From contig NZ_CP144913.1 in assembly GCF_037198315.1 (NCBI RefSeq), positions 1,984,001 to 2,048,000 on the forward strand: a DNA stretch of 64,000 bases, written 5' to 3'. The position numbers and the translations under genes were made by a program. Below, one piece after another: positions 38,562 to 46,305 of the stretch. Every line of letters starts with the position of its first letter. The stretch's first letter is position 1. The notes under the pieces are model-generated. The model did not search any database. It was given only the letters and a program-made list of their open reading frames with translations, and was not told where the DNA came from. The stretch comes from Janibacter sp. A1S7 (GTDB taxonomy: Bacteria; Actinomycetota; Actinomycetes; Actinomycetales; Dermatophilaceae).

Positions 38562-38968
38562 CCCTGCCGCCAGGGCAGGCCATCGTTCTTCCACCCGGCG
38601 ACGGCACGGTGTCCGCGCTCGTCGAGTGGGCCCTCGAAACCGTCGAGGACGTTGTGGGCCCTGGTCCAGCCGGCAGCGGTGGCGGCCTCGGCAGCAGCAG
38701 CGGACCGCCCGCCGGAGCGGCAGAGGAAGTACACGGCCGCGTCCTGTGGGACGGCCTCCTGCAGCTGCTCCAGGAATGCCCCGTTGGGCGCACCCGTCGG
38801 GAAGGAGGTCCACTCGATGGCGACCATCTGCTTGTCGATCGGGGTCAGGTCCGCCACGCCGACGAAGGACAGCTCCGCCCGGGTGCGCACATCGACCAGG
38901 ACGGCCTCGGGGTCGTCGGTGAGGGCTTCCCACGTCTGCTGGGGGCTCAGGTCTGCGGCGTAGGTCAT
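38558..38968 (-). CDS. Single-domain rhodanese-like sulfurtransferase
   Basis: 136 residues, one rhodanese domain with active-site Cys83 in LCRSGGRSAAAA. VLVDVRTRAELSFVG (23-37) is the CH2A-like motif. Likely a sulfur carrier for MetZ, to which it is coupled by a 4-nt overlap. The ATG at 38968 lies 6 nt after TACCCT; a GTG two codons upstream is the alternative. Confidence 0.88.
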   Translation of the reverse strand: MTYAADLSPQQTWEALTDDPEAVLVDVRTRAELSFVGVADLTPIDKQMVAIEWTSFPTGAPNGAFLEQLQEAVPQDAAVYFLCRSGGRSAAAAEAATAAGWTRAHNVLDGFEGPLDERGHRAVAGWKNDGLPWRQG

Positions 38969-38974
38969 GCGCAC

Positions 38975-38980
38975 AGGGTA
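38975..38980 (-). promoter_or_regulatory. -10 box of rhodanese-metZ
   Basis: Minus strand TACCCT, 6 nt before the ATG; leaderless geometry as for hisD and fasR. Confidence 0.4.
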
Positions 38981-39026
38981 GGCGCCGAGGGGAAGACCAC
39001 CGCGGGCCGGTCGACACCCGAGACGG

Positions 39027-39575
39027 TCAGAGGCTCAACTCGATGCCCTGGACCACGAGCCAGGAGGTGATGAGGAATCGGGCCAGGCACCCGATCATCG
39101 TCACGGTGGTGAAGAGGACGAGCGAGATGCCCTTGATGCCCGCCGCGACCGTGACCACGGCCAGCGGGGGGAAGCCCACACCGGAGCTGGCCAGCATGAC
39201 CAGCGGTCCCAACCGCGGACGGTCGAGCAGGTCGATCATCGCCTTGCTCCATCGCGCGAGACGCTCCCGGAAGGCACCCGGTGGCCGCCGCATCTTGGCG
39301 GCGGTGCGCGCGTCCTTCTCCTCGCGCCGCTTCATGACGGCCTCTGCGCCCTTCTCCGCGGCGATGAAGTGGGTCACCTTGCCGACGACCAGCCCGCCCG
39401 TCATGGCGGACACGTGGAGGACCCAGAGATCGGGGAAGAGCACGGGAGCGGCGACGGCGTAGATCTCGGCGTTCAGCGGCGGGAAGTACGCGGAGAGGAG
39501 CCCGAAGACGACCGCGCCGACGAGCCCGGACGCGGTCAACCAGGTGGGAAGGTCCTCGATCTCGGTACCCCTCAG
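39027..39575 (-). CDS. Small membrane protein of DedA/YqaA (SNARE-associated) type
   Basis: About 170-182 residues. Hydrophobic helices at LVGAVVFGLLSAYFPPLNAEIYAVAAPVL, LHVSAMTGGLVVGKVTHFIA, LGPLVMLASSGVGFPPLAVVTVAAGI and VLFTTVTMIGCLARFLI; the E-x-x-x-P-rich first helix and G-x-GxPP hairpin resemble DedA/VTT proteins, some of which are lipid scramblases. Start unclear: no ATG or GTG; CTG at 39575 overlaps the RNase H stop (CTGA), TTG at 39539 is the other choice. Function unknown. Confidence 0.65.
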   Translation of the reverse strand: MRGTEIEDLPTWLTASGLVGAVVFGLLSAYFPPLNAEIYAVAAPVLFPDLWVLHVSAMTGGLVVGKVTHFIAAEKGAEAVMKRREEKDARTAAKMRRPPGAFRERLARWSKAMIDLLDRPRLGPLVMLASSGVGFPPLAVVTVAAGIKGISLVLFTTVTMIGCLARFLITSWLVVQGIELSL

Positions 39576-40480
39576 GTCCGGTTGGTGAAGGCGACGACCG
39601 CCTCGCCGTCGGGCCAGGCCTCGATCACGGTCAGGGAGCCGGGCGCGCAGGCCAGCCGTCGCATCCGCTCGTGCGGCATGCCGAGGATGTGCACGAGGAC
39701 GAGGAGGATCGGCGTGCGGGGGCAGGCGATGCCCACCGCACCCCCACCGGCAACGGCCCGCTGCCACGCGTCGATGACCCTCGTGGCCATGTGGTCGTGG
39801 GTCTCGCCGTCCGCTTGCTCGTCCCAGTCCACGTCGACCTCGGGCACGACCCCGAGCCGATCGGCGAGGACGGCGCCCGTCCGACCGGCCCGGGCCGGGT
39901 CGGAGGTGATGATGCGTACCTGCGTGTCGCCGACGAGCTCGGCCATCCGGGTGCTCGTCCGCTCCGCCTGCTCCGGGGCGCCGTGGCGCACGAGGACGAC
40001 TCGCGTCGCCTCACCACGCTGCGCACGAGGCGGCAGGTCCGCGTGCCAGTTCTCGACGTCCGCACCGTCCATCCCGCGGTTGGACAGGGCGTCCGCGTCC
40101 GCGTTGGCGTTGCGTGGCACCCAGGTGAACTCGACCGATCCTCCGGCAGCGGCGAACTCGGCCACGAGGTCGCGTCCTTGCCGGGCCAGCTCACGCATGT
40201 CGGGGTGCTTGATCTTCCACCGACCCGACATCTGCTCGACGACCAACGTGGAGTCCATCGCGACCTCGACGTCGGCGCCGGGGTCGATCGTGCGGGCGGC
40301 CCGCAGGCCGGCGAGCATGCCGCGGTACTCGGCGACGTTGTTGCTGGCCTTCCCCAGTGGTGCGGCGAGCTCGACGAGCAGCTCACCGGTCCCGATGTCC
40401 CGGACCAGGGCCCCGTACCCGGCCACACCGGGGTTGCCGCGGGAGCCACCATCCGCCTCGACACGGAGGGAGCGCCCCAT
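39572..40480 (-). CDS. Bifunctional RNase H/acid phosphatase (Rv2228c type)
   Basis: 302 residues. N half (1-135) is RNase HI: EADGGSRGNPGVAGYG, NNVAEYRGMLAGL, VAMDSTLVVEQMSG and NANADADALSNRG give the D-E-D-D metal site. C half is a histidine phosphatase: VVLVRHGAPEQAERTS and IITSDPARAGRTG; the second catalytic His region is LVLVHILGMPHERM rather than the common SHVTPIK. The mycobacterial homologue cuts RNA in hybrids and has CobC-like phosphatase activity. The ATG shares a base with the zinc-ribbon gene stop (TGATG). Confidence 0.9.
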   Translation of the reverse strand: MGRSLRVEADGGSRGNPGVAGYGALVRDIGTGELLVELAAPLGKASNNVAEYRGMLAGLRAARTIDPGADVEVAMDSTLVVEQMSGRWKIKHPDMRELARQGRDLVAEFAAAGGSVEFTWVPRNANADADALSNRGMDGADVENWHADLPPRAQRGEATRVVLVRHGAPEQAERTSTRMAELVGDTQVRIITSDPARAGRTGAVLADRLGVVPEVDVDWDEQADGETHDHMATRVIDAWQRAVAGGGAVGIACPRTPILLVLVHILGMPHERMRRLACAPGSLTVIEAWPDGEAVVAFTNRT

Positions 40481-41223
40481 CAGCTCTGCGGAGCCGGGAC
40501 GCGCACGAGGATGCGGTCGCACTCCTCGCAGCGCACCACCTCGTCGACGGCGGCCTTGTCGATCGCGGCGAGGTCGACCGGGTTGAGCTCGAGCTGGCAC
40601 CCGCCGCACCGGCCGTGCTTCAGCTCCGCGGCGGCCAGGCCACCGGACTTCTCACGGATCCGGTCGTACAGCGTGATCAGGGGGTCGTCGATGCTCGCGA
40701 CCAGCTCGGCGCGGGGCGCGGCGAGCTGGTCCTGCTCGGCGTCGAGCTCGGCCAGCGCGTCGTCCCGTTCCCGGGTCAGTCGCTCGACCTCGGCCTGCAT
40801 GCCGGCCTGCTTCTCGGTCCCGGCGGCGACCCGCTCCTCCGCGGCCTCCTGGCGTTCCATCGCCTCGATCTCGACCTCTTCGAGGTCGCGCTGACGGCGC
40901 GCGAGCGACTCGACCTCGCTCTGCAGCGCCGTGAGGTCGCGAGAGGTCATGCCGGCTCCCGTCTCGAGGCGCTGCTGGTCGCGGGCGGCCCGGTCGCGCA
41001 CCTGCTGCACATCGGCCTCGGCCCGGGTGACCTCGCGTCGGATGTCGCCGAGCGTCGTCTCGGCCCGTACGACGTCGCCCTGGGCTTGCTGCAACTCGGC
41101 GAGGGCCCGCTCGAGGGCGGCGATCTGCGGCACCCGCGTGCGGGCGTGGGCGATCTGCTGCAGCCGGGTGTCGAGCGCCTGCAGCTCGAGCAGCCGAGCC
41201 TGGACGAAGGGGTCTGCCTTCAC
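40480..41223 (-). CDS. Coiled-coil zinc-ribbon protein (Rv2229c type)
   Basis: 247 residues. A long antiparallel coiled coil (about 10-180, Glu/Arg/Ala/Leu-rich) followed by a zinc ribbon: HGRCGGCQLEL (CxxC) and VRCEECDRILV (CxxC) near the end. This C4 zf-RING-like family, similar to Helicobacter HP0958 and chlamydial CT398, is thought to bind RNA or secretion and RNase partners. GTG start overlaps the Nif3 stop (GTGA). Constant neighbour of the RNase H/phosphatase in Actinobacteria. Confidence 0.88.
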   Translation of the reverse strand: MKADPFVQARLLELQALDTRLQQIAHARTRVPQIAALERALAELQQAQGDVVRAETTLGDIRREVTRAEADVQQVRDRAARDQQRLETGAGMTSRDLTALQSEVESLARRQRDLEEVEIEAMERQEAAEERVAAGTEKQAGMQAEVERLTRERDDALAELDAEQDQLAAPRAELVASIDDPLITLYDRIREKSGGLAAAELKHGRCGGCQLELNPVDLAAIDKAAVDEVVRCEECDRILVRVPAPQS

Positions 41224-42080
41224 TGGGGATCTCCTTGGGCTGTCTGTGCGCCGACGGTGAACGTCCACGGGTCGGTGCAGATCGTGCTCACGTGGCCGTC
41301 CCATCCCACCACGTCGGCGCCGGCGGCTGCGAGGCAGTTCCGCAGCCGGACCAGCAGGTGCTCCAGCCAGAGGGACTCGCTCGCCCAGTGGCCCGCATCG
41401 ACGAGGAAGGGGGTCCCCCCACCCGCCCGGGCCTCCTCCCGCGCCTCGAGGGCCGGGTGGTGACGCAGGTCGGCGGTGACGTAGACGTCGGCACCCGCCG
41501 CGCGAGCGGCGTCGATGAGGCCGTCACCGGCCCCACCGAGCAGGGCGACCCGCCGCACCCGACCGTCGGCCGGACCGGAGACGCGGATGCCCCCCGGCGC
41601 GGGCGGTAGTGCGTCGGCGAGTCGCTCGGCGAATGTCGCGAGGGAGACCTCCACGGCCAGGTCACCGACGCGCCCCAGGGCGCCCTCCCCGGCGGTCAGT
41701 GGCTCCGTCCCGGTCAGACCGCACGCCTGCGCGAGAGCGGTGTTGACACCGGGATCGGCCACGTCGGCATTGGTGTGGGCGACGTACAGGGCGATGTCGG
41801 AGACGACGAGTGAGGTGACGCTCGCCCCCTTCGCGCTCGTCGTGGCGACCGAGTGCACACCGCGCAGCAGCAGGGGGTGGTGCGTGATGAGCAGGTCCGC
41901 GCCCGCCTCGCGGGCCTCCTCGATGACCTCGAGGGTGGGGTCGACCGCGGCGTGGACCCGACGCACGGGCTGGTCGGGGTCGCCGGTGACCAGACCGACC
42001 CGGTCCCACGGCTGGGCCGAGTCGATCGGGTACATCTCCTCGAGGGCAGCCAGCACGTCACGCAGGCGGAGTGTGCTCAT
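41220..42080 (-). CDS. Nif3-like dinuclear metal center protein (YqfO type)
   Basis: 286 residues. Nif3/GTP cyclohydrolase I type 2 family: DLLITHHPLLLRGVHS and YVAHTNADVADPGVN at the N half, YVTADLRHHPALEAREE and VDAGHWASESLWLEHL in the C half carry the His/Asp/Glu metal ligands. Role uncertain; the name GTP cyclohydrolase rests on H. pylori work. ATG 42080 stands one base from the tRNA-Val 3' end, so tRNA and mRNA may be one transcript. Confidence 0.9.
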   Translation of the reverse strand: MSTLRLRDVLAALEEMYPIDSAQPWDRVGLVTGDPDQPVRRVHAAVDPTLEVIEEAREAGADLLITHHPLLLRGVHSVATTSAKGASVTSLVVSDIALYVAHTNADVADPGVNTALAQACGLTGTEPLTAGEGALGRVGDLAVEVSLATFAERLADALPPAPGGIRVSGPADGRVRRVALLGGAGDGLIDAARAAGADVYVTADLRHHPALEAREEARAGGGTPFLVDAGHWASESLWLEHLLVRLRNCLAAAGADVVGWDGHVSTICTDPWTFTVGAQTAQGDPQ

Positions 42081-42081
42081 G

Positions 42082-42154
42082 TGGGCCCGGCCGGGCTCGA
42101 ACCGACGACAACCGCGGTGTAAACGCGGTGCTCTACCAACTGAGCTACAGGCCC
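42082..42154 (-). tRNA. tRNA-Val (anticodon TAC)
   Basis: 73 nt. Acceptor GGGCCTG/CGGGCCC (one G-T pair), D arm GCTC-GAGC, anticodon stem CCGCG/CGCGG around TTTACAC giving TAC (reads GTA/GTG Val), T arm GTCGG-TTCGAGC-CCGGC, discriminator A. CCA is not fully encoded. Confidence 0.97.
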
Positions 42155-42206
42155 CTCGGCGCACGGTGCGCCGCGGTCATTCTGACAGGCCGACCCCGCG
42201 GGGTCC

Positions 42207-43178
42207 TCAGCGGCGCGCGTCCTCGATGAGGTTGATCTCGTAGAGGACCAGATCGAGGGCGTCCGCCGCGCTGATCGGCGAGAAGCGCTGCGGCGTCTGC
42301 GGCGTCACCGTGCTCACCAGCGGGGTGAGCACCGTCCACGGCGTCGGGTGGCTGAACTGCACGACCGAGTAGCGATCACCCTGCTGCCCGGGGGCCGCGA
42401 CGACCCGGTGGATGCCCGGCTCGATGACGCCGTTGGTCACGACCTCGAGCATCAGACCGGTGTTGATGATGGCGCCGCCCTCGGGGGCGACGGCATCGAC
42501 CCACTCACCACTGTCCTTCAACCGCACCTGCAGGCCCGCGGCGGTCGCACGCGGCAGGGCGGTGACGAGGTTGATGTCGGCGTGCTCGGCGGCCCACACG
42601 TGCGGGGCGTCCGGCGCGGACTGCATCGGCGGGTAATGGATCGCCCGCGAGAGCGTGGGCCCGTCGACGAGCATCGTCTCGAAGTAGTCGGGGTGGGCAC
42701 CCACCCCGGTGGCGATGATGCGCAGCACCCGGCGCTGCAGACCGGCGACCGCCTCGTGGAAGGCGGTCAGCGTCTCGGTGATGCCCGGCACGACCGACTC
42801 GGGCAGGACCGGGTCGTGGTAGCGGTGCGGGTAGCGCGTGCGAAGGGGGTGCCCGGCCGGGATCGAGGGGCCCCAGTTGAGCATCTCCTTCCAGTCCGCG
42901 ACCCGAGAGGTGGCCGCGGTCTCGACCAGCAGGTCGGTGTAGCCGGTCTGACCGTGGGTCCCGGGCGCGACGAACTGCCGCTTGACCTCGCGCTCGGCGG
43001 TGAAGAACTCCTCGAGCATCCCGTAGGCGGTGTCGATGAGGTCCTCGGACAGGTCGTGGCGCACGTAGACGAAGCCGGTGTCCAGCGAGGTCATCAGACC
43101 GTCGACGACCGCTCGCGCGCGCTCACCATCCCCTGTCTCGAAGGCCAGCAGGTCCACCTCGAGGATGTCGTCGCCCAT
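42207..43178 (-). CDS. 2-oxoglutarate/Fe(II) oxygenase, isopenicillin N synthase family
   Basis: 323 residues. N-terminal DIOX_N-like part (VVDGLMTSLDTGFVYVRHDL, GMLEEFFTAEREVKRQF) and core with the iron triad: AAEHADINLVT (HxD) near residue 206 and GIHRVVAAPG (His) near residue 265, then DRYSVVQFSH with the R-x-S that binds 2-oxoglutarate. Substrate unknown; such proteins in Actinobacteria are often orphan oxygenases. No biosynthetic cluster is nearby. Between tRNA-Val and ahpE, all on one strand. Confidence 0.88.
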   Translation of the reverse strand: MGDDILEVDLLAFETGDGERARAVVDGLMTSLDTGFVYVRHDLSEDLIDTAYGMLEEFFTAEREVKRQFVAPGTHGQTGYTDLLVETAATSRVADWKEMLNWGPSIPAGHPLRTRYPHRYHDPVLPESVVPGITETLTAFHEAVAGLQRRVLRIIATGVGAHPDYFETMLVDGPTLSRAIHYPPMQSAPDAPHVWAAEHADINLVTALPRATAAGLQVRLKDSGEWVDAVAPEGGAIINTGLMLEVVTNGVIEPGIHRVVAAPGQQGDRYSVVQFSHPTPWTVLTPLVSTVTPQTPQRFSPISAADALDLVLYEINLIEDARR

Positions 43179-43189
43179 GGACGCGGAGA

Positions 43190-43687
43190 CTACCCGTTGC
43201 CGACCGCCGCAGCGCCACCGAGCAGCTCCTGCAGGGCGCGGTCGTAGCCACCGAAGTCACGCCGCTCGCCCGCCGGGTTGACCAGCCGCCAGGCGACCCG
43301 TCCGTCCCGCCCGACGAGGAAGGTACCCCTCGCGGCCATGCCGGCGCCCTCGTCGAAGACGCCGTAGGCGGACGCGACGGCACCGTGGGGCCAGAAGTCG
43401 GAGAGCAGGGGGAAGAAGTACCCCTCGCGGTCCGCCCACGCGCGCAGGCTGAACATCGGGTCGCAGGAGATGGCCAGCGTGGTCACCTCCGCGGACTCGA
43501 AGCGCCCGAGATCGTCGCGGATCTCGCGCAACTCGCTCGTGCAGACCCCGGAGAAGGCGAAGGGGTAGAACACCAGCAGCACGGCGCGCCCGGCGGTCAG
43601 CTCGCCGAGCGTGACGTCCGCGCCGTTCTGGTCGCGGAGGGTGAAGCCCGGGGCGGTGTCGCCGACGTCGGGGATCTGCTGACTCAT
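43190..43687 (-). CDS. ahpE: Peroxiredoxin AhpE
   Basis: 165 residues. Thiol peroxidase. Peroxidatic Cys49 in FYPFAFSGVCTSEL, with Thr/Arg support and LLSDFWPHGAVASAYGVF, the hallmark of AhpE. A second Cys75 (AISCDPMF), not present in M. tuberculosis AhpE as recalled, could form a disulfide, so the 1-Cys label should not be assumed. 22 nt after DUF3052, the same pair as Rv2239c-Rv2238c. Confidence 0.93.
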   Translation of the reverse strand: MSQQIPDVGDTAPGFTLRDQNGADVTLGELTAGRAVLLVFYPFAFSGVCTSELREIRDDLGRFESAEVTTLAISCDPMFSLRAWADREGYFFPLLSDFWPHGAVASAYGVFDEGAGMAARGTFLVGRDGRVAWRLVNPAGERRDFGGYDRALQELLGGAAAVGNG

Positions 43688-43709
43688 GCCGGCAGTGCGC
43701 CGGCCCGGC

Positions 43710-44180
43710 TCAGGCGACACCCTTGCGGGCCGCCAGTCGGGTGGCGACCCAGCCCTCGGAGCACATCACCGAGCCGGAGGTGTGCAGGCCGGCGGTCGTC
43801 GCCGCCTCGTCGACCTCGCTCGGGTCGACCTCGCCGTGCTGGCCCGGGCGCGGGGTGAGGAGGACGATCGAGGACCCCTCGGCGAGCGTGCCCAGGGTGT
43901 CGACGAGTGCGTCGGTGAGATCACCGTCGTCGTCGCGCCACCACATGATCACGGCGTCGACGACACCGGTGTAGTCCTCGTCCTCGAGCTCGATGCCGAC
44001 CACCTCCTCGATGGCCGCCCGCAGGGCCTCGTCGACGTCGTCGTCCCAGTTGTACTCCTGGACGATCTGGTCGTGGGCGAAGCCCAACTTGTCCACGGCG
44101 CCGCGAGCCATCTGCTCTCCCCGGGCCGTCGAGTCCCCACTCAAGGTCGTGGTCCTTCCTTCGGTTCGGTCATCAGTCAT
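43710..44180 (-). CDS. DUF3052 protein (Rv2239c homologue)
   Basis: 156 residues, acidic and soluble. DKLGFAHDQIVQEYNWDDDVDEALR, EDEDYTGVVDAVIMWWRDDDGDLTDALVDTL and LLTPRPGQHGEVDPSEVDEAA are signatures of this actinobacterial-only family. Function unknown; its fixed place before ahpE and near aceE is striking. Start ATG shares one base with the stop of the PH-domain gene (TGATG). Confidence 0.88.
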   Translation of the reverse strand: MTDDRTEGRTTTLSGDSTARGEQMARGAVDKLGFAHDQIVQEYNWDDDVDEALRAAIEEVVGIELEDEDYTGVVDAVIMWWRDDDGDLTDALVDTLGTLAEGSSIVLLTPRPGQHGEVDPSEVDEAATTAGLHTSGSVMCSEGWVATRLAARKGVA

Positions 44181-45703
44181 CAGGGCCAGTCCACAGGGTC
44201 CGGCGTCGGATCGCAACCAACGGGCCCGCTCGAGCGCTGTCTGGCGTGGCTCGCCCGCTCCGCCGCGAGGCGTTCGAGACACTGCGCATCAGCCGTCGAG
44301 AGGTGCTTCGCGTCGGGTCGTACCGGGCCCACGGTACTGACGAAGTCGACGCTGGCGAGGTCGAGACGACGCGCCCACGGCCCCTGGTGGAGGGTCATCG
44401 ACTGGATGCGACCCCACGGCACGACCTGCAGGACCCGGTCGAGCCACCCGGAGCGGATCAGCACGGCGCGCCTCCCGGGCAGGTAGCCCATCCGTCGGTG
44501 GGCGAAGGGGTGGAACCACCGGGCCGCACGAGGAAGCCCGACGAAGTCCTCGGGCGTGTCGTCGACGAGCGAGGCGATCTCCGCCGTCGTGCCGGGGTCG
44601 GCGGTCACCGCCTCGAGCAGGTGGAGCACCTCGGCGGTGGTCGCCGCCGGGACGAGGACGCTCTCGCCGGAGTCCCCGTCAGCGGAGGCGATCTTCGCGC
44701 CGGCCACGTTGACCTTCAGCGACCACCAGCCCGGACGGCGCCAGAGGACCGGCTGCCTGACCTCCAGGGCCTGCACCCGGTGCAGGGGGATCGAGGAGTG
44801 CCGGGTGTCGGTCAGTCCCCGCTGGCTGGTGAGCGTCGTGCCCCGCAGCGCGAGCGTCAGCCCGTACCACCGGGTGAGCTTGATGAAGCTGCGCATGCCG
44901 GTGACCAGGACGAGCGGCAGGAATCCGCCGATGACCACGCCGAGGTCGGCGACGGTCAGCACCAGCGCGAGGGTGAGCAGGACGACGAGGAAGATCGTGT
45001 CCCAGGAGAGCAGCACCGAACCCACGAGCCGGTGCGCGGGCATCTGCAGCAGCGGCCGGACGGGCTCGTCGACGTGGTCCGGTCGGACGGGACACACCGA
45101 TCGGCCCGCGGACCCGGCCGACTCGGGCCCCGGGGCCGGCCAATCCGTCGCCTCGCCCGGGTCCGGTGGGGCGGAGGGGGCGGGCGCCCCCTTCGCGTGG
45201 GCCGCCAGGCCGAGCAGCCGCGCACGCACGGCCTCGGCCTCGGCGTGCCTGAGGTAGGCGATGGACACGTGCGAGTCCCCGCCACCGGCGGACTCCACCC
45301 GCACCTCGGACAGGCCGGTGACCCGGGCCAGGAGCGGCCGGACGAGGTCGACGGCCTGGATCCGGTCGTAGCGCACCTGACGGTGCTGGCGCATGATCGC
45401 GCCCTGGTGCATCTCCAGGTCGCTCTCCCCGAGCCGGTAGCGGGTGAACCACCAGGACAGCAGACCCAGGAGCACGGCCCCGACCACGGTCAGCCCCACG
45501 AGGACGGCCGGGACGAGCAGGGAGGACGAGCCCTCGCCGGGCGCCGGTGGCCCGGTCGCGCCGACGATCCGGTCGACCTGCTGGGAGAGGACGTAACCGA
45601 AGACGGCGATGACCACCAGACCACCACGGATGAACGGCGAGAGGGGATGCACGCGCGAGAAGCCGTCGTCACCCCCTTCGCCGCCGGGAGGATGATCGGG
45701 CAT
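44180..45703 (-). CDS. PH-domain (bPH2/DUF304, YdbT-like) membrane protein
   Basis: 507 residues. Membrane pairs at about 25-80 and 225-275, each followed by a bacterial PH domain: YRLGESDLEMHQGAIMRQHRQVRYDRIQAVD and WYGLTLALRGTTLTSQRGLTDTRHSSIPLHRVQALEV; a third copy, RAVLIRSGWLDRVLQVVPWGRIQSM, lies near the end. The pattern of three DUF304 domains matches YdbT of Bacillus. With YdbS it protects against some membrane-active agents there; role here unknown. ATG shares a base with the upstream gene stop (TGATG). Confidence 0.85.
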   Translation of the reverse strand: MPDHPPGGEGGDDGFSRVHPLSPFIRGGLVVIAVFGYVLSQQVDRIVGATGPPAPGEGSSSLLVPAVLVGLTVVGAVLLGLLSWWFTRYRLGESDLEMHQGAIMRQHRQVRYDRIQAVDLVRPLLARVTGLSEVRVESAGGGDSHVSIAYLRHAEAEAVRARLLGLAAHAKGAPAPSAPPDPGEATDWPAPGPESAGSAGRSVCPVRPDHVDEPVRPLLQMPAHRLVGSVLLSWDTIFLVVLLTLALVLTVADLGVVIGGFLPLVLVTGMRSFIKLTRWYGLTLALRGTTLTSQRGLTDTRHSSIPLHRVQALEVRQPVLWRRPGWWSLKVNVAGAKIASADGDSGESVLVPAATTAEVLHLLEAVTADPGTTAEIASLVDDTPEDFVGLPRAARWFHPFAHRRMGYLPGRRAVLIRSGWLDRVLQVVPWGRIQSMTLHQGPWARRLDLASVDFVSTVGPVRPDAKHLSTADAQCLERLAAERASHARQRSSGPVGCDPTPDPVDWP

Positions 45704-46236
45704 CACAGGCCGGCCCGCTGCGCCTCGCCGTGGGCGGCGAGCCGGACGCGCAGCTCCTCGGCCACGTCGACGGGCAGACCGGGGATGTCCCCGCTGCTCG
45801 CCGGGGAGGCGGTGTTGACGGTGATGTCGGCAAGACCCTTGGACCGCTTGTACGGCCCGGAGGAGATGTCGACGTACTGGATGCGGCCGTAGGGGATGGT
45901 CACCAGCGAGCGCCACATGCGGCCCCTGCGGATCGCCAGCTCCTCCGGCAGCTCCACCCAGCTGATCGCGGCGACCTGACGCGGGATCAGCCACATCAGC
46001 CACAACCAGACGATGACGAGGACACCGGTGGCCACCGCCAGCCACGGTGTGAGGAGGATGGCGGCCACGGCGGTGGCGAGGGCCGGCGGCACGAGCACCG
46101 CCGTGGCGCTCACCCGCCGCACGGTCGTCAGGTCGGGCGAGACCGGTCGCCACTGCGCGCCGTGGTCCCCCGTCAGCGGCAGCACCGCCGGTGCGGGCGA
46201 AGGGGGCCGGGGCTCGTGATCATCCACGGGCACCAT
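45703..46236 (-). CDS. PH-domain (bPH2/DUF304, YdbS-like) membrane protein
   Basis: 177 residues with a membrane hairpin (VLVPPALATAVAAILLTPWLAVATGVLVIVWLW region) and one bPH2 domain EELAIRRGRMWRSLVTIPYGRIQYVDISSG. Forms the usual YdbS-YdbT pair with the next gene, joined by TGATG. Start may be 46236 (ATG) or the GTG at 46227; an upstream GTG at 46266 is less likely. Divergent from fdhD. Confidence 0.8.
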   Translation of the reverse strand: MVPVDDHEPRPPSPAPAVLPLTGDHGAQWRPVSPDLTTVRRVSATAVLVPPALATAVAAILLTPWLAVATGVLVIVWLWLMWLIPRQVAAISWVELPEELAIRRGRMWRSLVTIPYGRIQYVDISSGPYKRSKGLADITVNTASPASSGDIPGLPVDVAEELRVRLAAHGEAQRAGL

Positions 46237-46254
46237 CACACCAGACCTCGTCCG

Positions 46255-46260
46255 TAGGCT
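46255..46260 (+). promoter_or_regulatory. -10 box before fdhD and its upstream mini-ORF
   Basis: TAGGCT, 6 nt before an ATG at 46267 which is not the fdhD start. The spacing equals that of the leaderless genes of this window. Confidence 0.45.
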
Positions 46261-46266
46261 GGTCAC

Positions 46267-46305
46267 ATGGTCGGGCGAGGGAAGAGGTGCGCATGGGACG
46301 GATGA
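46267..46305 (+). CDS. Possible 12-codon leader peptide before fdhD
   Basis: Reads MVGRGKRCAWDG. Its ATG is 6 nt after TAGGCT, the geometry of leaderless genes here, and its stop overlaps an in-frame fdhD ATG (46302) as ATGA, the coupling used across this chromosome. It holds one Cys and one Trp codon. No protein-level evidence; may be fortuitous. Confidence 0.3.
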   Translation: MVGRGKRCAWDG

